Assembly: GCA_945877995.1 (NCBI GenBank)
Contig: CAMDXD010000038.1
Span: 1 to 16,119 of the forward strand
Source of the DNA: Bordetella parapertussis
Lineage (GTDB): Bacteria; Pseudomonadota; Gammaproteobacteria; Burkholderiales; CAIKXV01
Reading direction: 5' to 3'
DNA: 16,119 nucleotides
Shown here: piece by piece, positions 7,225-13,857 of the stretch
How the letters are laid out: each line of letters opens with the position of its first letter
Numbering within the stretch: position 1 is the stretch's first letter
The notes under the pieces: model-generated
Told to the model about the DNA's origin: nothing
Databases searched by the model: none
Seen by the model: only the letters and a program-made list of their open reading frames with translations
Position numbers and translations under genes: made by a program

Positions 7225-7446
7225 ATGGATCAGTATCCAACCTTGAACCTGATCGTGCGACATGGCGAAGCCCTGGCTATCGCCTCCGGGCTTCTGCCGC
7301 TGCTGGGCGCGATTGCCGCGTTCGTGCTCGGCACGCACTGGATCGTGGTTGTGGCAGGAGTGGTTGCCGGCGGATTCCTTTACCTGCTGATACGCAGTTA
7401 CGTCGAGCTGGTGCGGGTGATGGCCGACATGCTGATTCCAAAGTGA
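7225..7446 (+). CDS. Small two-helix membrane protein, 73 residues
   Basis: Two hydrophobic stretches, roughly residues 17-36 (ALAIASGLLPLLGAIAAFVL) and 39-57 (WIVVVAGVVAGGFLYLLIR), with a short loop. The C-terminus is amphipathic (SYVELVRVMADMLIPK). AAGGGA (about 7209-7214) lies ten bases before ATG 7225, and the codons fit the neighbours, so it is very likely a real gene. It sits between a Bug receptor and a flavoprotein. It is too short for TctB (about 150 residues with four or five helices). A membrane anchor or quinone-side partner for the flavoprotein downstream is a plausible guess only. Confidence 0.8.
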   Translation: MDQYPTLNLIVRHGEALAIASGLLPLLGAIAAFVLGTHWIVVVAGVVAGGFLYLLIRSYVELVRVMADMLIPK

Positions 7447-7456
7447 GGTAGAGCAG

Positions 7457-8869
7457 ATGAGCAACGAAGATATCCGTGATGTAGTCGTCGTCGGTGGTGG
7501 CCTGGGTGGGTTGAGTACGGCCGTGCGCGCGGCCCAGCTCGGCCTGCGCGTGACGCTGCTGGAACGCGGCGAGGAAGAGCTGTACCTCTGCAACTCGCGC
7601 TTTTCGGGGGGCATACTGCATATTGCCCAGCACAACGTGCTCGAGCCGGCGGAACAGCTCGAACAGGTCATCCTCGAGGCCACCCTGGGCGAGGCGGATC
7701 CAGCCCTCGCCCGCACGCTTGCGCTCGATGCCCGCCGCGCGGTGGGCTGGCTCGCCGAGGCGGGCACACGCTTCATCAAGGTTGGCCAGATCGTATGGCA
7801 GCAGCACGTTCTTGCGCCACCGCGACCGATCACCCCCGGCCTCGATTGGAAGGGGCGCGGGCCGGATGTAACGCTGCGGGTACTCGAAGCGCAGCTCACC
7901 AAGGCCGGGGGCTCGATACTGCGCGGCACCGCTGCCTGCAGCCTGATGGAAAGCGGCGGTAGGTGCATCGGGGTCGAAGCGCAGTCGCGCGACGGCAAGG
8001 TCATGCAGTTTCCCGCGCATGCGGTCGTACTCGCCGATGGCGGCTTCCAGGCGAACCTGCAGATGATCGGCGAGCACATCACGCCTGCACCGGCCAAGCT
8101 CAAGCAGCGTGGCGCTGCAACCGGTGTCGGCGATGGAATGCGCATGGCCCGGGCGCTCGGCGCCGAAGTCAGTCCGTTGAACGCCTTCTATGGACACATG
8201 CTGTCGCGCGACTCGTTCACCAACGACAAGGTCTGGCCCTATCCGCAGCTTGACGAACTCGGCACCGCCGGTATCGTCGTCAACGGGGGCGGCGAACGTT
8301 TCGTCGACGAAGGCATGGGTGGCGTCTACGTGGCCAACATGATCGCCCGGCTCGCCGACCCGCTCTCGACCTGGGCCGTGTTCGACGAGGCCATCTGGAA
8401 CGGCCCGGGCAAGGACGCCCGGATTCCAGCCAATCCGCATCTGGTCAGGGGCGGGGGAACGGTGTTGCAGGCATCCACCCTGACCGACCTGGCCGCGCAG
8501 ATGAATGTCCCCGCCGAGCGGTTGATGCTGACCGCAGAGCGGTACAACGACGCCATTGCACAAGGCAGCGGCGAGCAGCTGAGCCCGCGCAGGACATCCA
8601 CCCGCATTGTCGCCCGGCCCCTGCGGGAGGGGCCGTTCTATGCCGTTCCCTTGTGCGCGGGCATCACGTATACGATGGGTGGCATCTGCATCAGCGCCGA
8701 CGCCCGTGTCGTACGCGGCGGGGGCGAGTCGATCAGCGGCCTGTACGCTGTCGGTGCCACGACCGGTGGGCTGGAAGGCGGCAGCGGTGCCGGTTACGTC
8801 GGTGGACTGATCAAGGCGGCGACCTTCGGCATTCGTGCAGCCGAAGATATCGCGCGAACGATCCGATGA
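7457..8869 (+). CDS. Fumarate reductase / tricarballylate dehydrogenase-like flavoprotein
   Basis: 470 residues. GGGLGG (13-18) plus Glu36 in TLLER form the FAD site; NSRFSGGILH (46-55), GERFVDE (279-285), TYTMGGI (404-410) and a C-terminal GLYAVGATTGGLEGGSGAGY (428-447) follow in the order seen in the FAD_binding_2 family. It would oxidise or reduce a C-C bond next to a carboxyl or carbonyl group, as in TcuA, fumarate reductases and ketosteroid dehydrogenases. Before TMGG, fumarate reductases have His-His (as in Shewanella FccA); here the residues are Thr404 and Tyr405, so fumarate itself is an unlikely substrate. There is no Tat or Sec signal, so it is cytoplasmic. TGAGGT (7444-7449) is its ribosome site, overlapping the end of the small membrane protein gene. 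Confidence 0.88.
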   Translation: MSNEDIRDVVVVGGGLGGLSTAVRAAQLGLRVTLLERGEEELYLCNSRFSGGILHIAQHNVLEPAEQLEQVILEATLGEADPALARTLALDARRAVGWLAEAGTRFIKVGQIVWQQHVLAPPRPITPGLDWKGRGPDVTLRVLEAQLTKAGGSILRGTAACSLMESGGRCIGVEAQSRDGKVMQFPAHAVVLADGGFQANLQMIGEHITPAPAKLKQRGAATGVGDGMRMARALGAEVSPLNAFYGHMLSRDSFTNDKVWPYPQLDELGTAGIVVNGGGERFVDEGMGGVYVANMIARLADPLSTWAVFDEAIWNGPGKDARIPANPHLVRGGGTVLQASTLTDLAAQMNVPAERLMLTAERYNDAIAQGSGEQLSPRRTSTRIVARPLREGPFYAVPLCAGITYTMGGICISADARVVRGGGESISGLYAVGATTGGLEGGSGAGYVGGLIKAATFGIRAAEDIARTIR

Positions 8870-8903
8870 TCGTGCGCTGGCCAGCCCAGGCCCGCTTGCA
8901 CCC

Positions 8904-8909
8904 GAGGAG
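8904..8909 (+). promoter_or_regulatory. Shine-Dalgarno GAGGAG selecting a TTG start
   Basis: GAGGAG ends nine bases before TTG 8919, where the reading frame gives the expected GFA N-terminus (KVTGRCQCG). This decides the start over the in-frame ATG at 8835, which lies inside the flavoprotein gene and has no support from family length. Confidence 0.6.
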
Positions 8910-8918
8910 CAGCCCGCG

Positions 8919-9320
8919 TTGAAGGTGACCGGCCGGTGCCAATGCGGGCAGATCACCTATGAGGCGACGGTTGATCCGGAGCAGGTCGGAATCTGCCACT
9001 GCACCGATTGCCGAAGGCTGTCGGGCGCACCGTACCGCGTACGCCTGCCGGTACCGATCGAAGATTTCAAGCTGCTGAGCGGCAGCCCGAAGACGTACCT
9101 CAAGACGGGCGACAGCGGTGCGCGCCGCATGCATGCGTTCTGCGCCGAGTGCGGAAGCCCGGTCTACGCCTGCGCGCCGGAAAGCCCGACCTCGATCACG
9201 CTGCGCGTATGCTGCCTCGACAACCCGACCGAGCTGCCGCCGAAGAGGCAGATCTGGTGCCGCTCGGCACTGCCCTGGGCTGGGTTGCTCGACGCATTGC
9301 CTGGCCTCGATCGACAGTGA
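8919..9320 (+). CDS. GFA-family (CENP-V/GFA) zinc-binding protein
   Basis: 133 residues from a TTG start. The fold is marked by Cys7 and Cys9 (RCQCG), Cys26, Cys28 and Cys31 (CHCTDCRRLSG), and Cys75 and Cys78 (CAECGSPVY), which together make the two zinc sites of the family first named for glutathione-dependent formaldehyde activation. That name is often misleading, and no substrate can be assigned here. ATG 8835 in the same frame would add 28 residues without family support, so TTG 8919 with GAGGAG upstream is preferred. The gene lies between the flavoprotein (49 bases) and SDR copy 2 (50 bases). Confidence 0.85.
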   Translation: MKVTGRCQCGQITYEATVDPEQVGICHCTDCRRLSGAPYRVRLPVPIEDFKLLSGSPKTYLKTGDSGARRMHAFCAECGSPVYACAPESPTSITLRVCCLDNPTELPPKRQIWCRSALPWAGLLDALPGLDRQ

Positions 9321-9370
9321 AGACAAGGTTGGCTTCCGGCCTCGCCACACGGCAAGCCCGCAGCCCAGCC

Positions 9371-10423
9371 ATGCCCCGTCCCTGCGCCCTGATCGCCGGT
9401 GCCAGCGGCGTCGTCGGCCGCGCGGTGGCGCGCACGCTCGCTGAAAGCAGCGAATGGGACGTGGTCACTCTGTCGCGCTCGCCAACCGCCGTCACGGGCG
9501 CGCGCGCCATCGCCGTCGACCTGTCCTCGCCAGCCGACACCCGCGACCGCCTGTCTGCCCTCACCGGCGTCACCCACCTCGTCTACTGCGCGCGTGCCAC
9601 CCACACCATGGCGCAGCGCGAACCCGTCGACGACAATGTCGTCATGCTGCGCAACCTGCTCGACGCGCTCGAGCAGGCATCCCCGCAGCTCGCGCATGTG
9701 CACATCGTCCAGGGCAGCAAGGTCTATGGCTCCGACCTCGGCCCTTACCGCACGCCGGCGAAGGAGTCCGACCCGCGCGTGCTGCAGCCGAACTGGTACT
9801 ACGCACAGGAAGACCTGCTGGTCGCCCGTAGTGCCGGCAAGGCCTGGACCTGGAGCGCCAGCCGGCCGCACGGGGTCTGCGAGGGCCGGCAGGCGATCGC
9901 GCGCAGCATCGCCAACATGATCGGCGTGTATGCGGCCGTGCTGAAAGAACTCGGCCAGCCGCTCGCCTTTCCGGGTACGCAGGCGGGCTTCGACGTGCTC
10001 TACCAGAGCGTCGATGCCGACCTGCTCGCGCGTGCGATCGCCTTCATCGTCGCCACGCCGGCCTGCGCGAACCGCGTATTCAACGTTACCAATGGCGACT
10101 ACTTCCGCTGGCGCAACCTCTGGCCCGCGCTTGCCGATCACTTCGGGATGGACGTCGGCCCGGTGCACACGGTCGGCCTCGCCGATGTCATGGCGGACAA
10201 GGGCGCAGTGTGGGATGCGGTCGTCGCGCGCCACGGGCTGGCGCGGCGCTCGCTCGCCGACGCCGCGGTATGGTCGTATGCGGACTTCAACTTCCGCCGG
10301 TCCTACGATGTGATGTCGTCCACGATCGCGCTGCGGCAGGCCGGCTTCGCCGAATGCCTCGATACCGAACGCATGTACCTGGACCACCTGCAGTGGTTCC
10401 GCGAACAGCGAACCCTGCCCTGA
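9371..10423 (+). CDS. PRISE-type SDR oxidoreductase, copy 2
   Basis: 350 residues, paralogous to the product of 5170-6222. GASGVVG (10-16) is the NADP(H) loop, VTHLVYCAR (67-75) the PRISE motif, QGSKVYG (114-120) holds Lys117 and NWYYAQED (141-148) holds Tyr143 and Tyr144, where copy 1 has Phe144. The shared ATPACAN/NGDxxRW block (about 239-257) is also very similar in DNA. ATG 9371 was chosen because it gives the same length and N-terminus as copy 1. A GTG at 9317, overlapping the upstream stop (GTGA), would add 18 residues and cannot be excluded; neither start has a good ribosome site. Substrate-pocket residues differ widely between copies, so they probably act on different enones. Confidence 0.86.
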   Translation: MPRPCALIAGASGVVGRAVARTLAESSEWDVVTLSRSPTAVTGARAIAVDLSSPADTRDRLSALTGVTHLVYCARATHTMAQREPVDDNVVMLRNLLDALEQASPQLAHVHIVQGSKVYGSDLGPYRTPAKESDPRVLQPNWYYAQEDLLVARSAGKAWTWSASRPHGVCEGRQAIARSIANMIGVYAAVLKELGQPLAFPGTQAGFDVLYQSVDADLLARAIAFIVATPACANRVFNVTNGDYFRWRNLWPALADHFGMDVGPVHTVGLADVMADKGAVWDAVVARHGLARRSLADAAVWSYADFNFRRSYDVMSSTIALRQAGFAECLDTERMYLDHLQWFREQRTLP

Positions 10424-10435
10424 GGATTGAACGTG

Positions 10436-11404
10436 ATGATCCGCCAGCCCCTCTGGTTACTTGCCGCCTCGGCTTCGATGTTTGCCGGCACGCCGCACGC
10501 GCTCGCCCAGGCCTATCCGGCCAAGCCGATCCGCATCGTCTGCACGCTGGCTGCTGGCGGTGGCGTGGACACCACCGCGCGTATCGTCGGCCAGGGCCTG
10601 AGCGAGTCGTGGGGCCAGCCGGTGATCGTCGATAACCGGCCGGGGGCCGGCGGCACCATCGCCACCGAGGCGGTCACGCGCGCGGCGGCCGATGGTTACA
10701 CGCTGCTGATGACTTCGCCCGGCCATGTCACCGCGCCCGGTCTCTACAAGCTGAACTACGACACGCTGAAGGATCTGGCTGCCGTGTCGATGGTCGTGTC
10801 TTCGCCAAGCGTGCTGGTCGTGCATCCAGCGCTGCCCGCGCGGTCGATGAAGGACGTGCTCGCGCTGGCGCGCACGCGCCCGGACGAGCTGCTGTTCGGC
10901 TCGTCGGGCAACGGCAGCCCGGGCCACATGACGGTGGCGCTGCTGGCGATGACCGCCGGGGTGCGCCTGGTGCACGTACCGTACAAGGGTACCCCGCCGA
11001 TCCTCACCGACCTGGTCGGCGGACGCATCGCGATCGCTGCCTCGAGCGTGGTGTCGACGATGCCGCATGTCGCGGCCGGGCGGCTGAACGCACTCGCGGT
11101 GACCAGCGGCCGGCGCTCGGTCGCGCAACCGCAGCTGCCTACGGTCGCCGAGAGCGGCGTTCCGGGTTTCGCGGTGGATGTCTGGTACGGCCTGCTCGCG
11201 CCGGCCGAGGTGCCGCGCGAGATCGTCGCGCGGCTGCACGAAGGCATCGCTGCCGTGGTCGCGCGGGCCGAGGTTCGGCAGAAGCTGCTGGCGGCCGGCC
11301 TGGAGCCGACGTTGATGGCGCCCGAGCCGTTCGGGCGCTACCTCGCGGCTGAAGTCGCGAAGTGGGCGCAGGTGATCCGGGCGGCGGGGATCCGGGTGGA
11401 TTGA
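10436..11404 (+). CDS. Bug-family periplasmic solute receptor, Bug 2
   Basis: 322 residues. The signal peptide ends in ALA (22-24) before QAYPAKP. PVIVDNRPGAGG, AADGYTLL, VHVPYKGTPP and LPTVAESGVPG are standard Bug motifs. The loop that is usually PxPPGG is CTLAAGGGVD (36-45), so the part that contacts the ligand carboxylate has changed compared with Bug 1. ATG 10436 was chosen because TGAGGA (10421-10426) lies nine bases upstream and overlaps the SDR stop; GTG 10433 and TTG 10427 are in frame but less likely. It is the last gene of the long plus-strand run. Confidence 0.92.
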   Translation: MIRQPLWLLAASASMFAGTPHALAQAYPAKPIRIVCTLAAGGGVDTTARIVGQGLSESWGQPVIVDNRPGAGGTIATEAVTRAAADGYTLLMTSPGHVTAPGLYKLNYDTLKDLAAVSMVVSSPSVLVVHPALPARSMKDVLALARTRPDELLFGSSGNGSPGHMTVALLAMTAGVRLVHVPYKGTPPILTDLVGGRIAIAASSVVSTMPHVAAGRLNALAVTSGRRSVAQPQLPTVAESGVPGFAVDVWYGLLAPAEVPREIVARLHEGIAAVVARAEVRQKLLAAGLEPTLMAPEPFGRYLAAEVAKWAQVIRAAGIRVD

Positions 11405-11437
11405 AATGCTGCTGCACAGGCGCTGTGTACGAGCGCG

Positions 11438-11460
11438 GGGCGCGTCTGGCGCCCTTGCTT
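11438..11460 (+). terminator. Probable hairpin terminator after Bug 2
   Basis: GGGCGC (11438-11443), loop GTCTG, GCGCCC (11449-11454), then TTGCTT. The stem is a perfect six pairs with a possible G-T extension. The trailing T-rich stretch is weak. It sits between convergent genes (Bug 2 and the small minus-strand ORF), where a terminator is expected. Confidence 0.5.
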
Positions 11461-11594
11461 CACGTCAGGTTGACGCTCGCGATGAACTTGGCCAGAAGGG
11501 TGATGAAACCGACGATGACCGTGAAGGCCAGGATGCCCAGGCCATAGACCTTGGCGAGCTTGTTTCTCGTGTTGCGGACGGACGTTTCTGGCAT
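11460..11594 (-). CDS. Probable 44-residue single-helix membrane protein
   Basis: Read on the minus strand: MPETSVRNTRNKLAKVYG, a hydrophobic helix at about 19-39 (LGILAFTVIVGFITLLAKFIA), then SVNLT. Codon choice is strikingly coding-like (almost all GTC, ATC, CTG, GCC, AAG, TTC), unlike the other frames of this gap. The basic N-terminal side suggests an N-in orientation. The ribosome site is weak (GAAG in the upstream TTGAATGAAGACCCA); a TTG five codons further upstream (LNEDPMP) is an alternative start, and an in-frame ATG at 11681 would give 73 residues but with a poor-looking extension. No family is recognised. It converges with Bug 2 across the hairpin at 11438-11454. Confidence 0.5.
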   Translation of the reverse strand: MPETSVRNTRNKLAKVYGLGILAFTVIVGFITLLAKFIASVNLT

Positions 11595-11844
11595 TGGGTC
11601 TTCATTCAAGGGTTCCACCCATCGGGTGTGACGGGGTCGTGGCTGGAGCAGGCACGGCGCTCCGGGGAGCGGCATCCCCAATGCCGAGGGACGACCCGAG
11701 TGCGCCAGCGAAGGTTACTTGCAAAAGGCTCTTGCGGCCCGCCGCGGGCGGCTGTTCGCGGTCTTGGTGCCGAATCGCGCTGACGAGCGCATGGCCCGCC
11801 CGATAAATAGGTAGCATCGAATCCTGCACCAGGCAGGCAGTCAC
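11595..11844. other. Gap with no convincing gene
   Basis: No frame here has both coding-like codon use and a recognisable motif. A small GC hairpin (GCCCG-CCG-CGGGC, 11737-11749) and a possible promoter at its right end are all that can be pointed to. Confidence 0.4.
11780..11807 (+). promoter_or_regulatory. Possible sigma-70 promoter for the cupin-like gene
   Basis: CTGACG (11780-11785), a 16-base spacer, and GATAAA (11802-11807), each four of six to consensus. It lies in the only AT-rich patch before ATG 11845 and would give a leader of about 30 bases. Weak evidence. Confidence 0.3.
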
Positions 11845-12612
11845 ATGATCCACACCCGTAATGGCAGCGAAGTCCTCGACGCCCTGCGCCCGGTCGCCTC
11901 GCGCGGCACCGGCGTCGAGCACTGGGGCGCGTCCTACTTCGGCCCGCGCTACAGCAGCGAGGGGCTCGCGCCGGGGCCGCAGTCGCTGATGACGCAGATG
12001 TGCGCGAACGAGACCATCCTGCCGCACTTCCACGGCGTCGCGCAGTTCCAGATCTTCCCCGCGGGCGCGGGCGTGCTGGCGAAAACCGAACTGCGTCCGC
12101 TGATGCTGCAGTACAAGGACCACCACACCGGCTACGGCCCCCTGGTGGCCGGGCCGCACGGCCTGACCTTCATCTCGCTGCGCAACCGCACGGGCGATTC
12201 GCATCCGGTCTATATCGGCAGGCCTGGCTATCGCGAGAAGCTGCTGCCGAGCAAGCGGCGCAACTGGGTGACGCCGCACATCCCGCTGTCGACCCGGCCG
12301 GTGCTGCAGTACCGGACCGACGTGGCCTGGGAGGCGCTGTACGAAGCCCGGAAGATCGACGCCGGGATCGACGATGAAATGGCCGCGTACCTGGTGCGGC
12401 TGGGCGCGGGCCTGTCCACGCCGGGGCTCGACCCGAAGGCGGGTGGTGGCTGCTACCTGTTCATTGCCAACGGCAGTCTGGTTCTCGGCGGGCAGTCGAT
12501 GCCGGAGTGGTCGATGGTGTTCGTCGACCCCGGCGAGGCGGGGTACGAGATCACCGCCGGGCCGCTGGGGGCCGAGGTGCTGGTGATGCAGTTTCCGAAG
12601 GACGACGACTGA
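11845..12612 (+). CDS. Cupin-like protein of unknown function
   Basis: 255 residues. ANETILPHFHGVAQFQIFPAG (54-74) looks like a cupin metal-site motif with His61 and His63, and a later block has DHHTGYGPLVAGPHG (92-106) with three more His. The C-terminal half (about 205-252) could be a second, histidine-poor beta-barrel, which suggests a bicupin. There is no signal peptide. A metal-dependent dioxygenase, isomerase or binding role is possible, but no reaction can be assigned. It stands alone: 440 bases from Bug 2 and followed by a decayed region. The ribosome site is poor (AGGCAGGCAG upstream). Confidence 0.75.
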   Translation: MIHTRNGSEVLDALRPVASRGTGVEHWGASYFGPRYSSEGLAPGPQSLMTQMCANETILPHFHGVAQFQIFPAGAGVLAKTELRPLMLQYKDHHTGYGPLVAGPHGLTFISLRNRTGDSHPVYIGRPGYREKLLPSKRRNWVTPHIPLSTRPVLQYRTDVAWEALYEARKIDAGIDDEMAAYLVRLGAGLSTPGLDPKAGGGCYLFIANGSLVLGGQSMPEWSMVFVDPGEAGYEITAGPLGAEVLVMQFPKDDD

Positions 12613-12707
12613 CGGGACGGCGCGACTGCGGCAGATTCTGCTGAGTGGGCGTCGTTCAGGACCATCGTCGATTCATGTGCGATGTAAAAACATGTGGTGC
12701 GTCCGGT

Positions 12708-12722
12708 CCCCGGCTTCCGGGG
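12708..12722. repeat. GC-rich hairpin downstream of the cupin-like gene
   Basis: CCCCGG-CTT-CCGGGG is a perfect six-pair stem. It is about 95 bases after the stop and followed by an AT-rich stretch (CATATTAATTGTTTG) rather than a clean T-run. It could terminate the cupin transcript. CATGTG occurs twice just upstream, separated by 11 bases. Confidence 0.35.
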
Positions 12723-12750
12723 TGCGCATATTAATTGTTTGTCGTATTGT

Positions 12751-13091
12751 TGGCCGTCGATAACTGGTCGGTGCATGCCAACCTCGACCAGGTGTTGCGC
12801 GCGGCCTAAATCGACATGACTCAGATCCTGCGTCGCCACGCCTGGTAGCGCGACAAGCGTTTTTCCCGGTGCGCGAGCGGATGCGAAAGCACTGGGAGAC
12901 CGTTCCGGCGCCGAGCAGCGGCCTCGGTGTCGCCGAGGTCACGGACCGCTTCTCGCGCTGGTTGGGTTACGACGTGTTGTCGGTGGTACCCGGCGAGCAT
13001 CCGCTGTTCGCGGGGCGTTCCACCGTGCAGGCATACGACAACCAGGCGTTGCCCTGGACGCGATACATCACGACCGACAGCATGGTTCGCT
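12751..13091 (+). pseudogene. Decayed RidA (YjgF/UK114)-like gene
   Basis: One coding frame can be followed through defects. Bases 12756-12806 read VDNWSVHANLDQVLRAA, then stop TAA (12807), IDMTQILRRHAW, stop TAG (12846), RDKRF. A single base missing from the T-run at 12860-12864 then shifts the frame to PVRERMRKHWETVPAPSSGLG and on through EVTDRFSRWLGYDVLSVVPG to GRSTVQAYDNQALPW near 13060. The spacing of NLDxVLxAAG-IDMxQILR, RFFPVRERMR, PAPSSGLGV and RSTVQ is what I expect from RidA-family proteins, perhaps the tandem-domain kind. The start is lost and the 3' end runs into the Bug 3 remnant. Family assignment is by eye; the pattern of two stops plus one frameshift is seen directly. Confidence 0.45.
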
Positions 13092-13101
13092 GCATGTCCA
13101 T

Positions 13102-13731
13102 ATGTCTGTTCGCGCGATCGCAGCTGTCGTTCTGGCCGCGGCGTCCGGCATGGTGTCTCTCTCGTCGTCGGCTGTCTCTGCCCAGACGTATCCATCGCGC
13201 CCGTTGCGGATGATCGTTCCGTTTCCTCCGGCCGGGTCATCCGACGTCATCGCGCAAACGCTGGCAACGCCGCTTGCAAAGGCGCTCGGGCGGAACGTGG
13301 TGGGCGATAACCGCCCGGGCGGTGGCACAGTTATCGGCACCGAATTGGCCGCCCGTGCGCCAGCGGATGGGCACACACTGCTCGTGTGTCTGGCGAGCAT
13401 GACCATCAACCCCGCCATCCGGTCGAAGCTGCCGTACGACACCTTGAAGGATTTCGCCGCTATCGGGCGGATTGCCACTCAGCCTTATGTCTTCGTTTCC
13501 TCCATGACGGCACCGCCGTCCACCTTCATCGAATTGCTCGCGATGGCGCGCGCTCGACCGGGTGAACTGTCGGCCGGTACTTCAGGTACTGGAACCGGCC
13601 AGCATCTGGTGGTCGAACTCTTGAACCAGATCGGATTCGCAGTGCTGAACCATCCGGACGTCGCACCATACGTGCAGTCCGGATCGGTACTCGGTCGGAG
13701 GTTTGCGGCGGCCAGCGGCGCGCGTCTCTAG
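13102..13731 (+). pseudogene. Bug-family receptor with internal deletion, Bug 3
   Basis: 209 residues against about 320 for intact Bugs. Signal peptide 1-27 ends VSA before QTYPSRP, and domain 1 is normal: PFPPAGSSD (40-48), DNRPGGGTVIG (69-79), PADGHTLLV, LPYDTLKDFA, and the ARPGELSAGTSGTG hinge (151-164). At LLNQIGF (173-179, near base 13636) it jumps straight to AVLNHPDVAPYVQS (180-193), a segment that normally lies in the C-terminal helix region about 100-120 residues later. The HVPYKG and PTVAE motifs are missing. The tail after 194 is abnormal. No ribosome site precedes ATG 13102. It cannot form a complete ligand cleft. Confidence 0.75.
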
Positions 13732-13756
13732 GTGCAACCAGCAGCTGAATCAAGCA

Positions 13757-13785
13757 TTGACAGCCTGCGCCCGTTGACCGAAAGT
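13757..13785 (+). promoter_or_regulatory. Possible promoter for the ketopantoate-reductase-like gene
   Basis: A perfect TTGACA (13757-13762), 17-base spacer, then GAAAGT (13780-13785), only three of six to the -10 consensus. The position, about 70 bases before ATG 13858, is suitable. Weak. Confidence 0.25.
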
Positions 13786-13857
13786 GAAGCGGGTCCGAGG
13801 AGCAAGCTGCCGCAAAGCAAGCAGCGCCCGGCGTGCTCGAACAGGAGGGGCGGGATC

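Noticed and set aside
8835..8918. ATG 8835 as start of the GFA-family gene
   Set aside because: It would overlap the flavoprotein gene and add residues not found in the family; TTG 8919 has a proper ribosome site.
7277..8956. 559-codon open frame on the minus strand
   Set aside because: It is antisense to the flavoprotein gene, has no family motifs and reflects the high-GC codon pattern of the real gene. Similar antisense frames at 351-1751, 1360-2493 and 9164-10387 were dropped for the same reason.
11406..11783. 125-codon plus-strand frame after Bug 2
   Set aside because: Codon use is poor, no motif is visible, and it crosses the hairpin and the better minus-strand ORF.
12735..12764. TTGTTT-N18-GATAAC as a promoter
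   Set aside because: Match is poor (three and four of six) and it would drive only the RidA remnant; the sequence also overlaps the decayed reading frame.
13732..13857. N-terminal extension of the ketopantoate-reductase-like protein
   Set aside because: The extra 42 residues are low in family features, and AGGAGG lies just before ATG 13858.
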